A stretch of DNA of 64,000 bases from Candidatus Poseidoniaceae archaeon (lineage in GTDB: Archaea; Thermoplasmatota; Poseidoniia; Poseidoniales; Poseidoniaceae): NCBI GenBank assembly GCA_938075675.1, contig CALJHE010000006.1, forward strand, positions 124,001-188,000. Reading direction: 5' to 3'. The notes below the pieces were generated by a model, which saw only the letters and a list, made by a program, of their open reading frames with translations, was not told the origin of the DNA and searched no databases. This document shows positions 28,369 to 41,200 of this stretch, one piece after another. How positions within the stretch are numbered: the first letter of the stretch is position 1; each line of letters begins with the position of its first letter. The translations under genes were made by a program, and so were the position numbers.

Positions 28369-29730
28369 CTAATTCATGAGGAGATTGTTACCTTCTCCAC
28401 AAAGATTCATTCCGATTGCATCCTCGAGTTTCACATTGTTCGAGAGCGCCCAATGGACCTTGACCACAACCGTGTCTGGAGCAGCCACACTTCCATGGCC
28501 CATAATCCCCATTTCCATTTGCTTTCGGCCTTTTGAGTAGACGTTCATGTCGACTGGGCCGTGAATACATTGGTTGGTGACAATGATTGGAATTTCTCTG
28601 TTGATGCAACGCGTGAGTGCTCGCCAAACTTTGGTGTTTTCAGGTGCGTCCTTACCTGGGTCATCGATCGGCAAATGGCCCAGTCCAGTTCCTTGGATGA
28701 CAATGGCTTGGACACCGGTTTGGACAATGGCTTCAATTTCTTCTGAGTGAAGCCAAGGGCCAGCAATGAATTGAGCAATTCTCGTACTTCTTTCGTAGGT
28801 TGTCGGGCGCATGCAAACTGGGCGCTTGGAGCTGCTGAGGCGAAGTGCTTCGTAATGTTCGGTGCTGGCATGACTTAAATCACCGTTGTCGATGGTGATG
28901 TGTGCCAAGGCTTCACAGTTAACCGGTTGGAATGCGTCGCGTCGCGACGAGTGCAGTTTGCGAACTCCAGTGCCGGGATAGACGGCACATTCTCCATCGT
29001 TATTGGTCGAATGCATAACCAGAACAACTCCATCACCTGCATCGCCACATGGCTCTGGACCATTGGCTGCCCAGTGGACGGCAGAGAGTAGGTTTTCCGC
29101 AGCGTCAGAAGAGCCTCTGTCAGAAGAGCGTTGAGAGCCGACAAAGGCAATACGCCCCGGAGGGATTTCACCCTTGCCACCCCATGCGAAACTCATGGCT
29201 GCAGAAGAGATGTGCAATGTGTCGGTTCCATGCGTGACGACTACGCCATCGCATCCGTCATCGAATGCTTGCTTTGATGCTTGAATCATGGTATTCCAGT
29301 GCTGTGGGCGAATATCGTCACTGAACATATTGCCAAGTTTGACCGCTTCAATGTGAGCGATATGAGCCAATTCTGGTAGGCTTGCAATCATTTCTTCGGG
29401 CTCAAATCGAGCTACTACAGCGCCAGTGGTGTAGTCGACTTTGGATGCAATAGTCCCTCCGGTGTGGAGGATGCGCACGCGTGGAAGTGATTCGTTTGTC
29501 TCAATATCTTGTTGCACAGATTCAGTCGTATTTTTGACTGCTTTACTTGGAAGCAACTCAATGGAAGTGACCTCATCGAGAGGATAACTTGCGTTGTATC
29601 CGTTGACAAGTTTGATTGTCAAGTGATTTTTTGCGGCAGGATGCAGCACTACGCCTTCGATGAGTGTTTTCCCGTTACGGGATTCCACTTCGATTTTGAC
29701 CCTCTGGCCTGCTGGGGGGACATCAACCAT
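28369..29730 (-). CDS. gatD: Glu-tRNA(Gln) amidotransferase subunit D
   Basis: Asparaginase-like core 'RVRILHTGGTIASKVDYTTGAVV', 'GVVVTHGTDTLHISSAAMSFA' plus N-terminal GatD domain. The ORF start at 29871 reads through the tRNA; Met at 29730 preferred. Confidence 0.93.
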   Translation of the reverse strand: MVDVPPAGQRVKIEVESRNGKTLIEGVVLHPAAKNHLTIKLVNGYNASYPLDEVTSIELLPSKAVKNTTESVQQDIETNESLPRVRILHTGGTIASKVDYTTGAVVARFEPEEMIASLPELAHIAHIEAVKLGNMFSDDIRPQHWNTMIQASKQAFDDGCDGVVVTHGTDTLHISSAAMSFAWGGKGEIPPGRIAFVGSQRSSDRGSSDAAENLLSAVHWAANGPEPCGDAGDGVVLVMHSTNNDGECAVYPGTGVRKLHSSRRDAFQPVNCEALAHITIDNGDLSHASTEHYEALRLSSSKRPVCMRPTTYERSTRIAQFIAGPWLHSEEIEAIVQTGVQAIVIQGTGLGHLPIDDPGKDAPENTKVWRALTRCINREIPIIVTNQCIHGPVDMNVYSKGRKQMEMGIMGHGSVAAPDTVVVKVHWALSNNVKLEDAIGMNLCGEGNNLLMN

Positions 29731-29819
29731 GACTCGGCTAAAAGAGGGCGGCACATCAAGGGTTCGCCATCTTGGTGCGAACAAAACTTGTTCGTGCCGA
29801 CGCCTTGTGAATTGTATGG

Positions 29820-29946
29820 TGCCGGGAGCGGGGCTTGAACCCGCGACCTTCGGATGTCTCAGACACCGCAAGGGGTTTGCACGTCATACGATTGCCTTGT
29901 AGGCTGCCCTATGAGTCCGACGCGCCACCAACTACGCCACCCCGGC
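29820..29946 (-). tRNA. tRNA-Met (anticodon CAT, elongator-type) with a 54-nt intron at 37/38
   Basis: Exons 29910-29946 and 29820-29855 fold into a 73-nt cloverleaf (GCCGGGG/TCCCGGC; TCGGA-CTCATAA-TCCGA; GCGGG-TTCAAGC-CCCGC). Intron 29856-29909; CTCA pairs with intron TGAG as a bulge-helix-bulge core. Confidence 0.92.
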
Positions 29947-30044
29947 TTATCTCTCGCCTGTCGCGTACCCCATTTCAACCATACGGATGAAAAGTGATGT
30001 AAAATCACCGTAGCCTTCATGCACTCTACGCCTCACGGAGGGCC

Positions 30045-30962
30045 ATGGTAGACCTCAATACTGCTATGGCCGCCGCTGCTGGCGATCGGCAAAAGCGTAT
30101 GGCGGATGAGGGCAAGGAGCGTAAAAAACGTCGAAGTGGCAGCGACCTTGGTCTCGAGGCCTTCGACCCCGTCAAGCACGTCACGAAGGAAAAAGCCGAA
30201 ACGGTATCAATGTGGCTGGTTATCGGTTTCTCCGTTCTCGTTTCCTTGTTAATGCGATATGTACTCATGCCTCGCACTACCGTTGAGAAATCAGATATTC
30301 TCTATCTAGCTCCTTTAGCAGCAATCGTCCTTATTCCTCAAGTTCATCGTATTGTGTTGCCTGAATCTCTGAATGAAGTGTACACGAAAGGTACCTGGTT
30401 CAAGGCAGGTTTCCTTCACACATTCACTTTTTTGGCAATGGCATTTTTACTCGTTAATCCGCCGCTGGGTGATATTGTTGCGCCACAACTTGCTGACAAG
30501 TGGGTGCTGGTGCAGGACGATAACGGTGAACTCAACTTTTCTGATATGAAAGGTGCTTCTTCGTCACTCACTTGGGAAGTCGACTCGAGCACGGGACTTT
30601 CGGGGGATATTTGGCTGTTGTTCGGTCTCGCCGACAATCTCAATGTAGAAGGAGCAAATGTTTCCATTGAACTTACCAACAACGCCGGTAACGACCTTCA
30701 GAAGACGAACGACCTCAACTTTTGGGACACTCACGCTGAATCCATCGAGAACAATACGACGTCAAGCAAATCCATTTCCAAATTGATTCCTCATGGGGAC
30801 CTAGACCAACGATTCGCTCTCTTGCTTGGCACGAACTTGGCAGTAGGGGAACATCAAATCACCGTGAACATCATTGAACAAGGCGACCCTTGGGAAAACA
30901 CTCGGAAGTATGTTTGGAACTTACTTGTCGTCGAAAAGTTGCCTGAAGCCGAAGCTTCATGA
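30045..30962 (+). CDS. Multi-pass membrane protein with extracellular domain, unknown function
   Basis: Charged N-terminus, TM segments 'MWLVIGFSVLVSLLMRYVLM', 'ILYLAPLAAIVLIPQV', 'FLHTFTFLAMAFLLV'. Confidence 0.7.
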   Translation: MVDLNTAMAAAAGDRQKRMADEGKERKKRRSGSDLGLEAFDPVKHVTKEKAETVSMWLVIGFSVLVSLLMRYVLMPRTTVEKSDILYLAPLAAIVLIPQVHRIVLPESLNEVYTKGTWFKAGFLHTFTFLAMAFLLVNPPLGDIVAPQLADKWVLVQDDNGELNFSDMKGASSSLTWEVDSSTGLSGDIWLLFGLADNLNVEGANVSIELTNNAGNDLQKTNDLNFWDTHAESIENNTTSSKSISKLIPHGDLDQRFALLLGTNLAVGEHQITVNIIEQGDPWENTRKYVWNLLVVEKLPEAEAS

Positions 30963-31157
30963 CAGCATGTCGCTGTGGGCAACGAGTATTCTGTTTAACA
31001 GACGGCTGATTCTGTGAATGTCACGCTGCTCTTGCGTTTGTTTCTGTAGTTGTCGAACTCGTAAATGCCTCACGAGCGGGGCAGCAGCGGTCCAGCACAT
31101 CAAGTCCAGAGAACGGTTCAGTAGGTTGGTCATGATGCTGGGTGAAGGAGCGCCCAT
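30957..31157 (-). CDS. Possible small protein, unknown function
   Basis: 66-aa ORF filling most of the gap between two genes; helical, Arg/Gln-rich; no family recognised. Confidence 0.35.
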   Translation of the reverse strand: MGAPSPSIMTNLLNRSLDLMCWTAAAPLVRHLRVRQLQKQTQEQRDIHRISRLLNRILVAHSDMLS

Positions 31158-31200
31158 GGTGTGATTTCTTCACGCCCGTAATGTGAAAGTGAAAGTGAAA

Positions 31201-32157
31201 TCAATCACGCAGATGAATGACTAAGCGTGCTGTGAGCGCATCCAACTGAATCTGCTCGCCCCCGCCTTCGACCAATCTGTAATCGACTTCAGCCATCCAC
31301 TCTGTCATGTCCAGTTTGGCATCCTCTGTGAGGAAGTCTGCAGTGTACAGTTCACGGTGGAGTTGATTGACAAAGTCAGTCCCAGCAAGTCCATACTTGT
31401 CAAGCAGTTCCCTCAATCGCCGCCGTGCAGCATGGAATCCGTCGTCTCGACAAGCCATGAGATATTGGTGGAGCGATTCTGGTGGAGCGGTTGCTGAAGT
31501 CTCATAGATGAGGTCGCGACTGATTTTCATGTCCAAGGCTGCAGCAACCTGTAGTCCTGTCAATGCCTTTCGCAAATCACCCTGTGAGATACGAGTCAAA
31601 GCCTCACCAGCATCATCGGCAAGTTCCACACCCTCTGCTTCTGCGACATGGTGGATTTGAGCATTTACATCAGCGTCAGCCAACGGCCTAAATCGAAACA
31701 CAGCACATCGTGATTGAATGGGTTCGATGATCTTCGAGGAGTAATTACACGAGAGAATAAACCGGCATGTTTCGGCGTACTGTTCCATAATACGTCGCAG
31801 AGCGCCTTGAGCGTCATTGGTGAGTGCATCGGCTTCATCAAGGAAGATAATTTTGAAACTCGCTTGGCCGTACGGTGCCGTTCGTGCAAACTGCTTCACC
31901 TTTGTTCGGATACTTTCTAATTTCCGTTCATCCGAAGCGTTCATTTCCAGCAGATTACGACGATACTCTGGCCCGAATACGTCCTTGGTGAGAGCCATTG
32001 CGGCGGTTGTCTTACCTGTTCCCGGTGGGCCTGCAAACAGCAGGTGTGGGAATTCCTTTTTCTCGGAGTAGATTGTCAATCGCTGTACTACCGCTGCTTG
32101 GCCACGGATTTCAGTTACGGACTGAGGTCGGTGCCTTTCAACCCACAGTTCACTCAT
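31201..32157 (-). CDS. rfcS: Replication factor C small subunit
   Basis: 'WVERHRPQSVTEIRGQ', Walker A 'FAGPPGTGKTTAA', 'IIFLDEADALTNDAQGALRRIME', 'RFILSCNYSSKIIEPIQSRCAVFRF'. Confidence 0.97.
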   Translation of the reverse strand: MSELWVERHRPQSVTEIRGQAAVVQRLTIYSEKKEFPHLLFAGPPGTGKTTAAMALTKDVFGPEYRRNLLEMNASDERKLESIRTKVKQFARTAPYGQASFKIIFLDEADALTNDAQGALRRIMEQYAETCRFILSCNYSSKIIEPIQSRCAVFRFRPLADADVNAQIHHVAEAEGVELADDAGEALTRISQGDLRKALTGLQVAAALDMKISRDLIYETSATAPPESLHQYLMACRDDGFHAARRRLRELLDKYGLAGTDFVNQLHRELYTADFLTEDAKLDMTEWMAEVDYRLVEGGGEQIQLDALTARLVIHLRD

Positions 32158-32259
32158 GGACTGGTGTCGTTGCCGAGCCTCCTTGAACATTCTCCTCGCC
32201 AGCGAAGAGATTCCGATTGCATTTGCCCAACTTTTTCATTCTCTCAACAGTGATGCGTA

Positions 32260-35200
32260 ATGTGTTTTCATGATGCTCAAGCGAAAAGACAGTATATGGA
32301 GGTGGGCTTGAAGGCTCTGAGCCCCATGCTACGCGAGACAGCCCCCCGCCGAACCGCTTTAACCGTCTTCCTTGTTTTGATGTTCCTTTTCGCAGATTTA
32401 CTTCTGCCTCAGTCTATCGATTTTGAAAAGGAACTTGACGATGAACCTCGTATATCTTACGTTACTTCAACGGATACAGTACTGTCTGATACCTACATCA
32501 TGGAGGCAAACCCTTCAAACAACTACAATGCATCCGCAACAGGTTTTCTTGGAACTTCTATGGATGGATACGAATCAAGAATACTACTTGATTTTGCAAT
32601 GAATTTTTCGTCGGCAGACTCGATACAGTCGGCAACTTTGAACATTGTTTGTGATGCAAGTTCTTCATCTGCAGCAACAATGAACATTTATGCGGCATCA
32701 TCGAATTCATGGAATTCGAGCACAGTCTCCTGGTATCAGTTCGACATGGGTATGCCATGGGGCGAAGCAGGTGCTGATGGCGCAAACGACCGAAGTTCTT
32801 GGGAACCGCCTTTTAGAGCGATGACCAATGGCACATATTCGCTCAACGTCACAGCGTTCGCACAGGAAGCTGCCTCGAACAACGAATCCCATTTTGGCGT
32901 TCTGCTTTCTGGCCTTGGTTCACACTTTGAGTGCAAGATGTCAGAATCATTCCCCGTAACTGACCGTCCCGAACTCGTCATGGTTACCTCCTCAACTGCA
33001 GCAGGAAACGGTGGCTCAGTTACCTCCAACTTTGCTACAGATGGAATGCCATTGATGGCCGGCGGCCTCGTCTTGGCGGCAGATACAGCTCCTACTCTGT
33101 CCTATGAGTCACTCATTGGGGCACATGTGGAATTCCAACTTTCCCTCGATTCTACTTTCAAAGATTACAACGATTTGGATTGGCATTATTCAACACTCAG
33201 GAACAGTTTCTCAACCACAAGTTCCAGCGGAACATACACCGTTCCATCATCTGACCGTTTCGACAACGGAACTCGTATATTCTACCGAGTTCGCAGCGTT
33301 GATACAACCGATACACTCAGCGAATGGTCGTCAACCGAAAGTTTCCTTCTGCCGTCTCACACTGTGACTGACAACGGCGACGGTACGGCCAGTATCGAAG
33401 TCTCCCGTAATCAGTTGGGTGATATCGGTACATTCATTGAAGACTCGTACTCGAACGAACTGAGCAAGAATACCAAATACGGTTCTGACAGCACACTCCA
33501 AACCAGCGTAACTTCGAACAAGGAGTCACTCATCCATCTTCGAATGGATTTGAGCCTTCTTGGGCTCCCATCAAACGCAACCATCATTGATGCTCAACTG
33601 AACTTGACTCGTGATTCGTCATCCAACGACCCGATGCTTTCGATGCACGAAATGGAGTCGACATCTTGGGTCGAGTCCGAGTTGACATGGAACCGTGAAT
33701 CAAACGCAAACGGCTGGTCTGATGGAGGGCGTGTCTATTCATCGATTGCTTCTGCGACTGGATTCAACGGTACGCAGACCAGTGATGACTATGGATTTGG
33801 ATTCACCGATGTTGCGCAGTCTTGGCTTGAAAGCGGCGATACCAATGCTTCCGAGTTCTTGATTACGGCACGTGGTAAGGACGAAGCATACTCGACGACA
33901 GGTACCAAGAGTATCTCGTTTTTCAGCACCGAAGCATCTCTTGAAGACGACCAACCCTATGTCTACATTCACTACGGATTGAACTCGGGCAATCAACTCT
34001 CATCAGTTGTACTCACTGGGCCGGCCGAAGATGCAGCAGTTTGGAACCAGTCAGGTCACAACTTCACCGCAAACCTCACCCCTTCGATAACTTGGACTCC
34101 GCCGACTTCCAACAATGAAATGATCTTGCAGATGGCGACCGATGAACAATTCCGAAATGTAGTTTTGACATCCAATACCGGCATAGAAAGCGACTTCTCT
34201 CCATCCGATGGCATCCTCAACATGACAGGTGTAAACACCCTTGCTGCAGGAAATATGTATTTCTGGAGGATGGCTTACTTGGATTCTGACGGAAGATACG
34301 GGCCATGGTCCTCTTCCAACTTCTTGGTGAGTTCACTCGAAAGTACATGGCTTGGTGGTGAGCGCTCAGAATTTAGAATGAAGCACGGTAATGGGACAAC
34401 GGATGGCCTGTACCCCGAATGTCTCGATACGTACATTGACAGCGGCACTCCAAACCAAAATTACGATGAAGAATCGAAACTTCTCGTTTCTTACAACACC
34501 TATCCGATTGAAGCAATGGCTCTACTTAATTGCAACCTGCGTTCCAATCTGCTGCCCGCTGGCTACGCTGTTGAATCGGCTCAACTCTCTATGGTCGTCG
34601 CCAATACCCCCTCAAATTCACCTCGAGTCGCCGTATGGGAAAACACCCAAAGCAATTGGACCGATAGCGGTGCCACTTGGAATTCTTACGATGGCACAAA
34701 CTCTTGGGCTACCGCTGGAGCGAAAGGCTCCGAGCGCTCTTCACTGCTCGATTCAATTCAACTCGATTCATCGTATTCAAACGGCGACCGTATCTCTTGG
34801 AACGTTACATTGGGCGTTCAAAACGCAATGCGGCAAAACAGCAGTGCAGACTTCATGATTGGTATACTCGGAGTCGGCTCGGGTTCAAACCGTGAAGTCC
34901 AACTTTATCCAGGATTTGCTGCGGATGTTCGCAAACCGGAATTGACCTTCGTTTATGTCCCAGGTTCAAACGTTGTACCTGTCGACCCATCTCCAGTCTC
35001 ACCGCTCAACGGCTCATGGTCCATGGGCACGGGTGTTGACCAAACACCGATTAAGCGACCAACGCTGGAATGGTCCTTTGGAAACGCCGCTGGTGTTGCT
35101 GGCTGGGCAGTTCAACTCGATACCACTGATTCATTCGATTCAGCATCTCTTCTCACGCGCACCTCATGGAACGATGGTGGCTTTGACTCAACCAACTTCA

Positions 35201-38200
35201 CCTACACGCCAACCTCTGATTTGGACGATGGTGCAACATGGTACTGGCGAGTTCGTGCAATTTCCGCAACCAACCAAATCGGTAACTGGTCCAACATATT
35301 CACCTTTTCAGTGCCAGACCTTACAACTTGGCAAACCTGTGTTGACGGCTCGTGTGCATCTGTAGAATTGCATCACAGAGAGGCCATGCCTGATTTGAAT
35401 TTGCCGAATTTTGTTGACACCTATGTCATACAGTCTGGTTCAGGTTCATCCAATACTTACGACACATCAACTCAACTGAAAGTTGGCGCAACCAGCAACA
35501 ATGTGCAAGCGCTCTCTCTTCTTCGAATCCCATTGAATTCTCTTCCTCAGCCAACGAATGCTCGCGTTACTGGTGCTGAATTGAATTTGTATTCTGAGTT
35601 TTCATCAGCGGTCGGTGAACCAATCGCTATCCGGCCAGTACTCCAAGCGTGGAATACTTCGGCGAATGGACTTATGTTTGACGGCGTGAACAACTGGTCG
35701 CAAGCAGGAGGGCGTGGCCTTGGAACCGACCTAGGTCCGTACGTCGACCTGCAGGATTCGGTTGCTTCCGGATGGATGAATTGGGATATCACTGAGGCCG
35801 TTCAAGCAGCACTGGATGCCGGCTCATCGACGCTTTCCTTAGCCATTTACGCTTCAAACGACATCACATCGTACTCCAATGGACCCAATGTGGTGACGTT
35901 CACTTCGACGGACGGAACATCTGCTCAGCATCCTTGGCTGAACCTCACATGGTCGAACGGTACGGGAACTGTTCCAGCCACACCCGGCATAAACGCTGGT
36001 CCATCGAACGATTCCATCTCATGGGATTCAAGTTCGCATGCATTGCTCGCAGAGGAAATGCCTCTGTTCTCATGGAATTATCCTTCATCGGTCGCTGCTG
36101 ACGCATGGCGAATACACATTTTTGCTGACTCTACGGATGATATGGCAGGTCGCTACACTTTCGATTCTCGTGATGATCCAGACTTGTTCGATTTGCCAAA
36201 CAAGACGTTCCAACCGACTTCCCCAGTTGACTACTCTCAAACGGTTCGGTGGACCGTTCAACCAATTAAGCTCGGTATGATTGGTCCTCAAAGCACCTCC
36301 ACTCTTTTCCACGTTCCAGATGTTGATTCAGCAGAAGTTGACGCTACACATGCATGGGTCTCTCTCCAAGAAGGGGCGATGGTCGAAGGAGAAGGATATC
36401 CAATGATTACATCGGACACAACACTTGACGGTGGCAATGTATTCAACAACAACGGGGCCTCAGCGGGTCTTCTTGTGGGCCGTAGCCCATCGAACAGTTT
36501 GCTTCGGACCAGTTCACTTATCGAAATAGATTTCTCGTCTTTCCCACTGCCAGCAGTTTACGAAATTACGAATGCGACTTTGACACTTACTGCTTTTTCT
36601 GGAAGCGGTGAAGTGTATGTGACCGTTTCAGAGATGATTACCAACTGGAATGAGTCATCGAGTTGGGCTTATCCAGGTAACAATTCTACCTCATGGGTTG
36701 GTGTAGGCGCATACCAATCCGCTGACTCTATGATTCCAGAGACTCACGGCTTTTGGATGAATGAAACGGCGGATTTTGAAATCAATGTTACTTCCATGCT
36801 TCAACATGCTGTTGAAAGAGGCCAAGAGAGCCTCAATATTCTATTGCAAGCTGAAGACGCTTTCGGAACCGTTGCAGGAACATACTATATCGCCAGCAGC
36901 GAGAACTCGGCCATCGATGAGCGTCCAAAACTCACGATTGGATACGAACTCACATCACCATGGAGTCCAACAAGTCCCTCAAACCTCGAACCTCTGGATG
37001 GATCCACACTTTGGAACCTTTCCTCTCCGATACCCGCTGGAGCAGAGACTGTGGAAAGCAATTGGACCTCATCATCTTCAAATCAAACGCAGTGGGTTCT
37101 TTGCGGTGCGTTCAATTCGAGAATGACAGAAGGCCTTGAATGCTTCAATTCCACCGCACTCTCCTATGATTCGGACCTCGACATCACTTGGGATGCCCAA
37201 AACCTCTCTGTTTTCGTTGAAGGTCTTGAGCAGGCTGACGAATGGAAGTATTGGCGAGTCCGTGGCGACCAAGACGACCGGATTGGTCATTGGTCAACGG
37301 TTCATAAGTTCCGTATTCCCGATGTAAAAACTTCTGATGCTTCATCTGATGGACTCGGAAATTACTCGGTAACGCTCTCACGTGGCTCGCTCTTTAGTGA
37401 AACTGGCCTCCTTCCAGCAGTTCCAGATGCTGAGATCTCATCCTCGGCTACAACCTCTCTCGGTTTATCGAGCCAACTGAATATAGGGACTTCTGCATCT
37501 GGAACCGGTGAAAGTCAAGTTCTGCTTGAATTCGATTTGAGTTCGCTTCCATGGCCCGCTGCAATAACGCCAACATCGATGCTTCTCAGTTTGTACCGAA
37601 CCAGCGTGACTGGTACTTCAGCAACAACAGTGTCAGTACATGCATGTTCACCGTTTGTTGAAGCAACCGTCAACTGGAGCACGAATGTATCGTGTCAAAA
37701 CAGTGAAATTACTCGTTCGACTCTCACTTTGAGCCCTGCTTCTGGTTGGGCTTCTTGGGATCTGACAAGTCTAGCGCAGAGCAACATCGCCAATGGAAAC
37801 CTCACCATGACCATCTTGCTGAAGACTGTTGGTGCACCTGCGACAAACCATGCTTTCTACTCGTCAGATGGAAGTAATTCACTCCTAAGACCGAAGCTCG
37901 TTATCGATTATGTGGACAATGTTAACGGCGTATTACCACCTGCTCAGCCAACACTTAACACGCCTCAAGATGGTTCAGTACTCTACAATGTGTCTGGCTC
38001 AGTTCTCGAATCGAACGACCGTCCAGTTCTTGTGTGGTCTCCAGTATCGGGCGCCACTGGCTACATTCTGACCATCGCTAATGAAACTGGTGTCGTCAAA
38101 TACAATTCATTGGATTCCTCGGAAATTACCGGAACGACCTTCCGCTTTGCCAACTCACTACCGAGCGGTGAAGTGTTTACATGGTGGGTTCAAGGCATTA

Positions 38201-41200
38201 ATCAATCCATACCTGGTCCGTCTTCATCACGATGGACCTTCGCTATCGGCGCTCCAAACCATGTCGATAATGGTGATTTGACTTTCACATACACCTTCCA
38301 AACGGGCAGTGAAGTCTCACAGTTTGGGCACACCAACATTCGCGAAACACATCTCAACGAGGCAGAACCAACGATGAATTTCGGTGATTCCAGCATTGTT
38401 GAGATTGGAACTGGCTTTGGACCAAACTCTGGGATGCAGTCTCATCTCACCTTTGCTTTGGATAATGGACAAGTTCCTCTCGCTGCGTATTCAAACATTC
38501 ATTCAGCAAGCGCAGGATTCTACCTTGATTCTTGGACGCCAACCGGTGGTGCAACAGAGATGACATTCAGCGTCCATCGAATTATCAACTCTCAATGGGC
38601 ACAATACTCGTCAACTTGGAACGCGTCATCAAGTTCTGCTTCTGGCGCATGGGGTGCACCTGGGATGCAGGCGGGCGTTGATTACGATGCCACGCCAATC
38701 TCAACGTTTGTTGAGACGAACTTGAATGAGAACCGATGGATTTGGTTTGATATTGGTGTGAGCGGTATGCTCATCGATAACGACAACTCTTGGATTATCA
38801 TCGGAACTCCAAATCAGGGGACTCTCTTAGGAGAGTTCTATTCAAGCGAATATTCGATTTCCGACATGCGTCCTAAGATTCTGCTCAACCACACGAATGT
38901 AACGACAATTTCAGTTTCTCCGACCGCACCTACGACGGACGCTGACACAAGTGTATCGTTCTCGAATGTTGTGTACGACCATCTTAACATGGCAGCAGGT
39001 GCTCCAATCGTCTGGAGTGCAAGCAACGGCTCGATCACACAAGCTGGCGTATTCACGCCGTATGCAACAGGCCAACACACCGTCTCTGCATGCTTTGGCA
39101 TCATTTGTGCCAGTGAAACAGTAACGGTCACACCCGGTGCGCCTGTTGAATTGGTTGTGACACCTGAGACTGCAACAATTACCGCAGATCAATCCTTGCA
39201 AATCATGGCATATGTTATCGATCAATTTGGTAATACTGTGCCCGGTCAGACCATTGCCTATCTTCCAAGCAACGGAAGCATGGACTCGTCAACAGAAGGT
39301 TTGTTCTTGCCGGTAGGGGCTGGAACTCAAACCGTCGATGTGACTTGGAACGGTGTCATGATGACACCACAGACCATCTCAGTGTCTGTTCTTGTTGAGA
39401 CTGGTATTCCGGCCTATTTCGTTCTCGAGGGTTGCCAAGGTACGGTACCCGCTGGAATTCTTTGTGCAGTCACGCATACGCTTTACGACCAATTTGGAAA
39501 CGAAATCATCGATGACTCGGAGGCTGGAGACTTCACGTGGACAACCACGAATGGTAATTACAGCGAGACAACGGATGAGTACTTCCCAGACCACGTCGGT
39601 GATTGGTACCTCAACTTGACATCGACTTCCGGTGCATACGGCTCACTGGCAATCAGCGTCGGTCATGGCCAAATGGCAAGTCTCGAATTGGATGCTTCGT
39701 CAACATCCATCACAGCAGATGAACAAGTTTGGATTAACACGACTCGCATTGACATTCGTGGAAACCGACTGCCAGTTCTTCTTGAACTCGACAACTGGAT
39801 TACTCCACAGGACAGCCAATTGTTACCAGGTGCTCCAGCTATTTGGTCACCGACCTCTCGAGGTGCTAAGATTATCCAGGCCACGTACGAAACAATCTCT
39901 TCTGAAATAACCATCACCGTTGAAGAAGGTGCAATTGTTTCTCTTATCCTTCTTGTCGATAATGATGTAGCAACTTGGGAAAATTTCGATATCACCGCAG
40001 ACGATCTCTTCGATGTGAAGGTCAAAGCGTACGACCAAAAAGACAACCGTTGGATTGTGTCTGCGAATTGGAGTTTGGCTCATCCGGAATGGACCTCACA
40101 ATCTGCTCTGGAGCAGTTGCAAGGAGACGAGACCACATTTGTTCCATACCTCGCTTCAACTGAACACTACACCATTACCGCCGAATATTACGATGGAGTC
40201 ACTTTCCATGAGGTGAGCATCAATGTTACAGTTGCACACGGCGATTTGAATTCAGTCACACTTACTGCAACCGGCAGCGATGGCTTAGCAAACACTGTCT
40301 TCGACATTACTTCTGATGAACACATCGACTTTACATCGGCTCTCGCCGATTTGGACATGAACCCAATCGACCCTTCAATTCTTGAATGGTATCTCAAGAA
40401 CACCGACACCGGTGTCTCTACCGTAATCACCGATGAATTGGTTGCGAACAACATGCGCTGGGATGCTTCTGCGGTTGGCAATTGGTCGATTTCAGCATCT
40501 GCTATCAGCGACTCAGGATACAACATCAGCGACGCTGTTGCCGTTTCAGTCGTTCATGGAGAGGCTGTCAATGTGAATGCAGATCTCGATACCACGACCC
40601 AAACAGCAGGAGAAGAAATCACCATGGTTGTTACTGGAACTGATTCAGATGGCAACACATTCCCACAAATTGTAGAATGGTTGGAAAACGATGTAACAGT
40701 TGAGAACATCACAGCCGGGGAAAACGAAGGGACATATGTCTACTTGGCGACCACAGCCGGTGAACATACGCTGAAGTACACGACAGGGTCCACAGACTCT
40801 ACGCTTGTAATCACTGTTGAAGCACAACGTATCGTTGATTCATTGGATATCCAAATATCCTCACAATCAGTGGACCAACTCTCGAACTTTACGGTGACCG
40901 TCAAAGCCTTTGACGTGTATCTCAATCAAATTGAAGTCCCACCGAGTGCGGATGTAGACGCCACAGGTCGAGCAGAAGTATCGCAGCAAGGGCCTGGTGT
41001 TTGGAACGTTATCACGCTTGATGATGGCACAGTAACGGTGACGATTACCGCAGGTAAAGTCTCAGAAGAAAGAAACATCGAAGTTGAAGGCAACTTTGCT
41101 GGTTTCTTCAAGGCAGGTGGACCACTCTACTATGTTGGAGCAGGACTTCTCGGAATTGTTAGTATCGTCATTGTCGGGCTATTATTCTCAATGCTTCGCG

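Noticed and set aside
28369-29730. Plain L-asparaginase I
   Set aside because: The additional N-terminal domain and archaeal context fit GatD better.
29731-29871. N-terminal extension of GatD (MRCLRHPKVAGSSPAPGT...)
   Set aside because: This peptide is translated tRNA sequence; it overlaps the intron-containing tRNA-Met.
29994-30008. Small hairpin GTGAT-GTAAA-ATCAC upstream of the 30045 gene
   Set aside because: Five-bp stem, AT-rich and easily random.
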